The position numbers were made by a program, and so were the translations under genes. Shown here piece by piece: positions 57,801 to 64,000 of a stretch of 64,000 nucleotides of DNA. The stretch covers positions 1,736,001 to 1,800,000 of the forward strand of contig JAYJMM010000038.1 in NCBI GenBank assembly GCA_037349105.1, given 5' to 3'. The notes beneath the pieces are model-generated. The model was not told the origin of the DNA. It saw only the letters and a list, made by a program, of their open reading frames with translations, and ran no database searches. The number at the start of each line of letters is the position of its first letter. Position 1 is the first letter of the stretch. The DNA comes from Limnomonas spitsbergensis (lineage: Eukaryota; Chlorophyta; Chlorophyceae; Chlamydomonadales).

Positions 57801-60284
57801 AGTGGAAATGCGTACTGCATGCGACGGACCTATCCAGGTGGATTCTGGGCTGCGACTGTGATATTTAAATGGGCTGGGACGTAAAATGCCAGGCGCAGGT
57901 GCCTCCGGCCTGAGCAGCTGAGCGTCACTGTTCCTTGTGAAGCGCTTCAGCTGCAGTTCAGCTGCACTTCACAGCCTATGGCCATGGTGGCCTGGTGCAG
58001 GACTTTCTTCTGCCTGGGCCACCGCCTGTGGGTGAAGTCCCCATGGTCCCAGTGGTGTGTTACTGTTTGCTGATGAAACAACGCTAAGCTACTGAGACAT
58101 CTGGCACCAGATATGAAGCACCTTTGAGGGCTGCTAAGCGCGCACAGCGACCCTCAAAGGTGGTTTAGTGCGCACCAAAGTGAGCGCTGCTTGGCTCCTG
58201 CAAAAGCTCAATTGTTTGCAGTATGCGCCACAAGGCCTTCAGAGGAGACGGGCCGGTATAAAACCGAATCTGATAAATGTGCAGTGAACAGGTGATGGTC
58301 GTGAACGTACCTGTTTTACGCCTGGAGTGCAGCGAGCCTGATGTGTCACCATACCTGATCATCAGCTCCTCTGTGGTGACTGCCTCTGCAGGTTGAAAAG
58401 TACAAGGGCATGCTGGGGGAAGTACGGTCTCAGGTGGGGGGGCAGGGCATGCAGTTGCGCCCCTGCATGCTGAGTCTGCTGTTGTTGCCTGGTAAATAGA
58501 TGAAGCATGCTGAGTCAGCTGATGTTGCCTGGTAAATGGATGAAGCATGCTGAGTCAGCTGATGTTGCCTGGTAAATGGATGAAGCATGCTGAGTCAGCT
58601 GTTGTTGCCTGGTAAATGGATGAAGCATGCTGAGTCAGCTGATGTTGCCTGGTAAATGGATGAAGCATGCTGAGTCAGCTGTTGTTGCCTGGTAAATGGA
58701 TGAAGCATGCTGAGTCAGCTGTTGTTGCCTGATGAGCGGATGAGGCATATGTGAGCTGCTGATAGTTGGTGGAATAAAAATGTGTAAGCTCGGTTGGTTG
58801 GTGGCTTAAGCACTGTGCAGACCCTGTGTGCATGCCTGTTTGTGGGCATGCCTGACGGAAGCCGGGCTTGTGGTCTTCAGGAACGTGAGGGCAAGGACGT
58901 CGCCAAGTCCGAGTACAACCGCGTTGTGGCTGAGAACAAGCGACTTGAGCGGCAGCGGGCCGAGCTGGTGGTCGCGTTCAAGAAGCAGTTGAGGCTCATT
59001 GACGTGCTCAAGCGGCAGAAACTGCACCTGGAGGCGGCCAGGGCGCTGCAATTCACGGAACAGGTGGATGGCTGCTTTTGTGCATGGAGTGTGTGTGTGT
59101 GTGGTCTTCTGTGTGTGTGTGTGGAGGCAGCCAGGGCGTTGCAATACGCAGAACAAGTATGCAGATGTTCATGTGTGTGCGTGCTTGGTCCCGTTGCTGG
59201 TGTGAGTGTGTGTGAATGATGTCACACCTCTGTACCCTGCTCAAAAGGCTTAGCCGCGTGGGCGCCCAATGAATCGGATGGGAGGAAAGGGGAGAAATAA
59301 GTTGATCAGAGGGGGAGCATTAAGTCAAGGGGCAAAAAAAGGCTGAGAAAGAAGGTGTGTGTGCATGATTTGGCTGGAAAGGTGTGTGTGCATGATTGTG
59401 TGCGTGGTCTAGTTGTTGGTGTGTGTGTGTGTGCATGCTGGTAGGTGCCGTCGCTGTCTAGCGGGTGGAGGTGGGCCTGTGGGCTTCCTGGGTCCCCTCC
59501 TCAGCTGAATTCAGAGCTGGCGCTGTCTGTGTGTGTGTGTGCGTTGGGGGGGGGGTGCTTTGGTCTGGTACTCTGGTGATGACGATGATGGCGGCTTAAT
59601 AAAGATGGCATTATTTACCAGGAATTTACCTATTTATTATTGACATTGAGAACACTGATCAGTTTTCGTTTATTTTCGAGTTCCACGCTTAGCTTCATGC
59701 ATGCATCTTTTGCATCCAATGAAGGGATCAGGGATTGGGGACTACCATCGCCAGCCTTTGGCCAGCAGCTCAAACACCGTAGGTCATGCATTGGAATCTC
59801 TCAGCCGCATGTCTGGACGTGATTTGATGGTATTTGGTCGATGCATTAAACGTAGCCCTGGCTTGTTGTGTGTGTGTTTTAGAGGAGATCTTGAAGCGAG
59901 GGTTTGGCGGTGACCGGGGAGCTTAGAGGACCCTGGAGCATTCTTGTCAGATGCAGCAAAATGGACTTTTGTGCCGCAATGAATATGCTACGCCCTAAGC
60001 TCATGAGTGATAAGAAGTTCAGGTCCAAACAGGTGTAGATCTGCAGCATCTGCCGAAGCCCACTGGCCTCATGGATACGGTGTCGTAGTGTACAAATTAG
60101 GAACTGTGTGAGCGGTCGTATATGGCTGATAAGGAAGAGGTGTTGAAGGTACGATATACACTCTTCCTTGGGATGTCTCACTAGCCGCTGTGCAGGTACA
60201 CCTGACCTTGTTTTGATTATGAATGCGGTTCCTCCTTCTTATGCTCAGGAGTTTCTGCAGACCTTGGAGATGGGCAACGCGTGA
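54858..60284 (+). CDS. TEX9: TEX9-like coiled-coil protein
   Basis: Nine phase-consistent exons: 54858-54929, 55046-55163, 55346-55376, 55553-55782, 56456-56553, 57410-57577, 58392-58433, 58881-59063, 60249-60284; about 325 residues. Coiled coil runs from [18 protein letters not shown] to near the end. The C-terminal block, [54 protein letters not shown] and [14 protein letters not shown], closely matches my memory of animal TEX9, a centriolar-satellite/ciliary protein. A role at centrioles or flagella is inferred. The N-terminal two exons ([13 protein letters not shown], then [19 protein letters not shown]) join in phase but have no family support, so the true start is uncertain. The predicted ATG lies seven bases after the foldback element. 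Confidence 0.84.
55872..56115. mobile_element. 244-bp MITE with perfect 8-bp target duplication in TEX9 intron 4
   Basis: It begins AAGGGGCCTGTCACTA and ends with the inverse. The arms continue through GGACTAGTCCCCC, and an internal arm (GGCGCC.TAGGACACGGAAGAAT) also pairs, so the whole element is nearly a palindrome. GTCTCGGG flanks it on both sides (55864-55871 and 56116-56123). Confidence 0.85.
57936..58080 (+). mobile_element. Copy of the GGCCTGGTGCAG MITE family in TEX9 intron 6
   Basis: The core CATGGTGGCCTGGTGCAGG, GCCTGGGCCACCGCC and CATGGTCCCAGTGG matches the family; the terminal repeats are decayed. Confidence 0.5.
58468..58747 (+). repeat. 40-bp minisatellite, seven copies, TEX9 intron 7
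   Basis: The unit TGCTGAGTCAGCTGTTGTTG + CCTGGTAAATGGATGAAGCA repeats exactly every 40 bases; TGTTG/TGATG alternate. Confidence 0.96.
59121..59160 (+). repeat. Duplicated exon 8 tail and 5' splice site in TEX9 intron 8
   Basis: GGAGGCAGCCAGGGCGTTGC, AATACGCAGAACAA and donor GTATGC repeat the exon 8 end at 59028-59066 (offset 93 bases). The intervening 93 bases are in frame and open, so use of the second donor would add 31 codons including [12 protein letters not shown]. Confidence 0.88.
59217..59360 (-). mobile_element. LINE 3' tail fragment, inverted, in TEX9 intron 8
   Basis: GATGTCACACCTCTG, GCTTAGCCGCGTGGGCGCCC and the following AG-rich stretch (GGAGAAATAAGTTGATCAGA) are the reverse complement of the LINE 3' UTR. 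Confidence 0.6.
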
Positions 60285-61333
60285 CCCGGGGCGCCCGCCT
60301 GAAGAGCGCAGGCTGCTGTGTGTTAGACGCCCTGCTCACTCCTGACGTCCTCAAGCAGACAGGCCTCATGGAGCAAACACCATTGGTAGCAAAGCAGTTT
60401 TTTGTGATGGGCAGCCAAAAGGGAGGGAGTTCAGGTCATGTAATTTAGTCAAATAGTGTATCATTTTATTGCGTTTGTAGCGCAAGAACAACAACCAACG
60501 ATGCATTGGTTCACTCTAGGGGCCTGCTGGTGCAGCCTCTCAGCAGTAGCAACTGCTGTACATAAATATTGGTTCATGGCTCCAAGGTTACCGTGTTCAG
60601 AACGGCCTTAGGAATCTCCGGTACCAGAGTATTTCAGATGGCAAGCATCTCTCGAGGACTGCCAGGATGGGTGTGGTGCTGCTAAAATGTGTCTTGAGGC
60701 TGTGGTCCGTGTGCCTTGAGCATGCACCTTAGGCGGCCTGCCAGGCTGGCCAAGCGTTGTGACATGCAGCTGAGGGGTACGTGGGGCTGTGGTGCCTACG
60801 CTTGTTATAGGCCAGACATGCGCTTCATCTGGGCTGCCAGGATGGTGACGCATTGTCCTACGCAGATGGCCACAAAACATCTGCGTCTCATGTAAAATGT
60901 GGCTTTGTGCTGGGTTAATGACGTTACGACCCTAGGCTGCCGCGCACGTACTTTTTGAGAGGTCAGAGCATGTTTCGATATCCACAAACACCTAGCCTTA
61001 CAGGCACCATATGCAAGGAAGTTTTTATTGATTTAAGTTACAACATAATCAGTCAAATACAGGTGTAGCAATGTAACCGCCAGTCATGACTCCATTCTCA
61101 TAAAATGAACAATTGTTAGGTGCAGCACGTGGGATCCTAAATTTCATAACCTACTAACAAACATAACACAACCACCTTGCAAACAAATCAGACAGCCCTT
61201 CGAGTTGCCTGTAACCCGACATAAAGCATCTCTGCAAGCAGATTCTCCAGGAATTAATTAATACAGTCCACATGGCCAGCAGACTTGGGACAGCCCATGA
61301 CGGCCGTGAGCCCACATGAGCTTACTCTGGTGC
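60285..61333. other. Intergenic region between convergent TEX9-like and LRR genes
   Basis: Bases 60640-60860 contain three loose copies of a unit with GGCTGCCAGGATGG / CTGCCAGGCTGGCC. TTACA at 61038-61042 is a minus-strand TGTAA, a candidate signal for the LRR gene about 295 bases after its stop. Confidence 0.5.
60439..60443 (+). terminator. Candidate polyadenylation signal TGTAA
   Basis: TGTAA 155 bases after the TEX9-like stop codon. Confidence 0.5.
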
Positions 61334-63825
61334 TTACACTCGCACCACTACGCCGCGCTCCTTCCCCACCGCAAGCAGCGCCTTCGAGGACATCGAGTCC
61401 AGGCCATTGGCTGCTGCTGACAGGCGCTTGAGGCGGCAGCCCACGCCTGCACCCCGCAGCGCACCGCACAGCGCCGCCGCTCCCGCTGACCCAATCGAGT
61501 TACTGGACACGTCCAGGTCCTGCGTGGGTAGGAAGGGGGCAAACACACGATCATGCAACGCACTGAATACCGTACTGTAGTTCACCAAGCACTGTCCACA
61601 TTTCCGACCAATGTTCGGTGGGCCGCCCTCAGCCAACCAGGGCCTGATTGGATTGAACCGGCCTCTGGCGGGGAGCTCACTAACCTGCAGCTGAGCCAGG
61701 GAAAACAAGCCCTGATACCTGGGGATACCCCCCTGCTGACTAAGGCAGGACAGAGACCTCAATCAGGGGACAGGCCCGTCATGAGGGCAGGTGTCACGAT
61801 CCTAATAACCTGAGAGGACATAAACTGCATCTGGATCCTTTGGTCTAATTGGTATGCTACAGCGGGGACTCTACCGGGACTCTACAGCAGGGACTAGGAA
61901 ATGGTTGCTGAAGCTGGATAGGGAGATAAAAGCTTGTCAGTGTCATAATAAGCCAGCACTGATCCTTATGGGGCCGCCGGGATGCCACCATTGGGCCCAA
62001 GGGGACCAAACCTTGACAGGCCTACAGCCCCAGTGATAGGGCTTGCAAAACATCAGATCCCCCGGCTATAGGACGGGACGTAGGCCTATCGCAGAGGCAC
62101 TTCACATGACGCCCGTGTCTGCTCCTCTTTTGCTCCGGCAGCTGTTCTGTGGTCATTCAGGGCTCAGGGTTGCACCCCTGCAATCCTGCAGCCGCCTGAA
62201 TGCGGCGCACACTGAATATGTATGGTAGACCTACCTGAAGAGTCACATTCTAGCGGGTTCAGGTTTTACAGTTCTTGCACGGTGTAGGTTACACCCCTTT
62301 AAGTAGCCATCTAGTACCCTTCTTAGTACCCTACACTCCTACAGCCTCATGAATGTGTCAACAATTTATTGAACACGGTGGACCTACCTGGAGAGTCACA
62401 TTGTAGCGGAAGATGGAGGCAATGGCTTCCGACCCCACGGGCCCAAGTCCTTCCAAGCGCTGGCCGGACATATCGAGCCTGCGCAGAATTTGGATTGTGA
62501 GTTGCACACGGTTGTTGTTGAGCTTTGCCGATCCAAGCGCTAAACGATTTGTCATTTCCAAAGAAGCACAAGATAAGAGTGAGGTTAAGAGAGATGAACA
62601 TGTGCATGCATGCGTGTGCTTAAGCTGCATGCATGCACGTGCACACGTTTTATGCTTCAGAGATTTTCGTTTCCACAGCTCTCTTCCTCTCCTGCCTGCT
62701 CTCCCTCCCACACTTGCAACAGCGCCCCTTCCTTGTCAGCCTCCCAAGCAGCCCTCTTGTTTGATTTAATCCACTCCACATCAGAAAATCCACGAGAGGC
62801 TCCTAGGCAGCCATCACAGACCCAATCGGACCCAAACTATATAACAGGTATCCTAAAACCGGTTTCACTCTGCGTTAAATTAATTATTTTTTGAGGTGCG
62901 CGAAGTGGTGCGCGATAGAATAATAAGTAACAACTATTTTTGGGGGTGCGCGGAGTACTGTTTCTGGCCTGCCCTCCCGCCTCACTTGATGAGCCCGGTA
63001 TTGTTCTCCAATGAGCGCGCCAGCTTCCTCGCACCCGGCACCAGAATATTGTTGCGAGCGAGGTCCAGCTCTGTGAGGCCCGAGTTGTGAGAGAGGCCCA
63101 GGGAAAGCAGCTCGGCACCAGGATTGCCAATCTAAGGGGTGCAGGCAAGAGGGGAGGGAGAGGAGTCAGTCGTTGTTGCAGAGTGTACGCCCTCCACCCA
63201 ATACCGTCAATTTCAGAGGTGCTAGAGTTGAAATTGAAGAACACGATTTGGGTGGTACATGGATATATGCGATTCAGCGGCTGCTGAGCAAAAAACGACA
63301 CTAGACAGATCTTCAGCTTCAGCTCAGCCTGTACCTGGCCAGAGCCTTGACATAATTCGGAAGTCTGTCTCAAGTAAATTCATGAAGCTAGCCACATTCC
63401 TGATGTGAAAGATGACCTGCCTTGTCAGTGCCAGACGGTAATGATTTAACTCACTGTACCTGTCTCATGCCCTTGCATTACAAGTGGACCCCCTTGCAGC
63501 TGCTGACCCCACTCCCATGGCCCCCTGCGCCATCTGCCCCTCACCCCACCTCTAGCTCAAGACCCTCCGGTGCATACCTTGACAGCTTGATGCCAAAACA
63601 ACAACACTAGCTCCTTCCACGCCCCTCCGATACCACCTTATTGCCAGCCAGGCGCAGGTAGCGCAACAAAAACAAAGCCCCTCCAAATCACCTTGTTGCC
63701 ATCCAAACGCAGGCGATGCACGTGTGGGCAGGTGAGGAGCACTACCATGACTGCCACCATGTGGTGAGACTCGAGGTTCTCCGAGGACAGGTCCTCGTCG
63801 ACGGGGGCAGGGGCGGTGGGAGAGC
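61334..63825 (-). CDS. Leucine-rich-repeat protein, partial (5' part outside window)
   Basis: Exons seen: 63825-63692, 63131-62986, about 62539-62388, and 61519-61334 with the stop. LRR (RI-like, Ala/Gly-rich) signatures are CPHVHRLRLDGNK joined in phase to IGNPGAELLSLGL, LTELDLARNNILVPGARKL, ILRRLDMSGQRL, VGSEAIASIFRYNVTLQ joined to DLDVSSNSIGSAGAAALCGA, and LKRLSAAANGLDSMSSKAL. LRRs of this type mediate protein-protein contacts; no specific role can be given. The junction between 62986 and 62539 does not keep phase (2 versus 1), so an exon is missing from the model or a base is wrong. The 5' end lies beyond base 64000. Its 3' end converges on the TEX9-like gene. Confidence 0.72.
61790..62110 (-). 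mobile_element. Mixed repeat: tRNA-like dispersed repeat plus inverted MITE copy in an LRR-gene intron
   Basis: 61790-61870 matches 3825-3890 in the + direction. 61970-62030 (CCAAGGGGACCAAACCTTGA, CAGGCCTACAGCC) is the reverse complement of the GGCCTGGTGCAG family core (GGTCAAGGTTTGGTCC). Borders are unclear. Confidence 0.5.
62224..62255 (-). repeat. Duplicated exon tail and 5' splice site in the LRR gene, last intron
   Basis: On the minus strand CGCTAGAATGTGACTCTTCA + GGTAGGTCTACC repeats the exon end CGCTACAATGTGACTCTCCA + GGTAGGTCCACC (62408-62377) with four changes over 32 bases, offset 153. Confidence 0.9.
63618..63664 (-). repeat. Duplicated exon tail and 5' splice site in the LRR gene, upstream intron
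   Basis: On the minus strand CTACCTGCGCCTGGCTGGCA + ATAAGGTGGTATCGGAGGGGC repeats the end of the exon at 63692 (CGCCTGCGTTTGGATGGCAA, CAAG and donor GTGATTTGGAGGGGC), offset 55. Because the encoded text is itself an LRR core (LRLAGNK versus LRLDGNK), an old LRR duplication is an alternative. Confidence 0.7.
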
Positions 63826-64000
63826 CTGCAAGGAGGGACAAGGGGAGAGGCACGGCTCTTGTGGGGAGGGGTACACACGGGGGGCAAGGGGAGGGGCACA
63901 AAGGGAAGGGCTTTCAGTGGGCGGGGGCGGGGGACAACACTCGAGGGCTAACGCAGGTGGGGTGGAAAAGAGGGAAAGGGACGGTGGCAAGGAGGGACAG

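Overview
The window looks like nuclear DNA of a flagellate chlorophycean green alga of the Chlamydomonas/volvocine/Haematococcus type. The signs are short GT-AG introns in nearly every gene, TGTAA candidate polyadenylation signals, a very large proline-rich extracellular glycoprotein, CTG/CAG-encoded Ala and Gln runs, genes of flagellar type (EB1, TEX9, a PG-rich repeat protein), and many minisatellites and transposon remnants. No prokaryotic or organellar gene organisation was seen. The species cannot be named from the sequence alone.

Layout. 1-1.3 kb is a 59-bp satellite running off the left edge. 3.6-6.6 kb (-) is an eight-exon glycerophosphodiester phosphodiesterase-like gene. It diverges from a tandem array of three related genes on + (6.9-8.1, 10.4-12.7, 14.3-16.4 kb) that resemble the DUF1997 family. 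16.4-27 kb is repeat-rich: a tRNA-headed SINE split by a 1-kb hAT-like element, LINE ORF2 and ORF1 relics, and one intronless 633-aa ORF with a C-terminal membrane anchor (21.6-23.5 kb). 26.7-33.4 kb (-) is a ten-exon PG-rich (SHIPPO/STPGR-like) gene, divergent from EB1 (34.3-37.4 kb, +). 39.6-45.4 kb (+) is a seven-exon, about 1475-residue modular proline-rich secreted protein with one apparent +1 frame error in a poly-C tract. 46.9-54.9 kb is an approximately 8-kb block framed by nested inverted repeats and filled with at least six unrelated satellite families. Directly against its right edge starts a TEX9-like coiled-coil gene (54.9-60.3 kb, +). A partial leucine-rich-repeat gene (-) enters from the right edge (61.3-63.8 kb).

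Gene models were built by hand, requiring GT-AG borders, matching codon phase across each intron, and, for the three paralogues, agreement between copies. The most unusual signal is that the 3' end of an exon together with its 5' splice site is duplicated a short distance into the following intron. This occurs in at least five introns of four different genes, with a micro-version in a sixth. Other points of interest are an intron present in only one of the three tandem paralogues, a SINE sharing its 3' tail with the resident LINE, two small transposons with recognisable target-site duplications, and the satellite-filled inverted-repeat block whose border may supply the TEX9 promoter.
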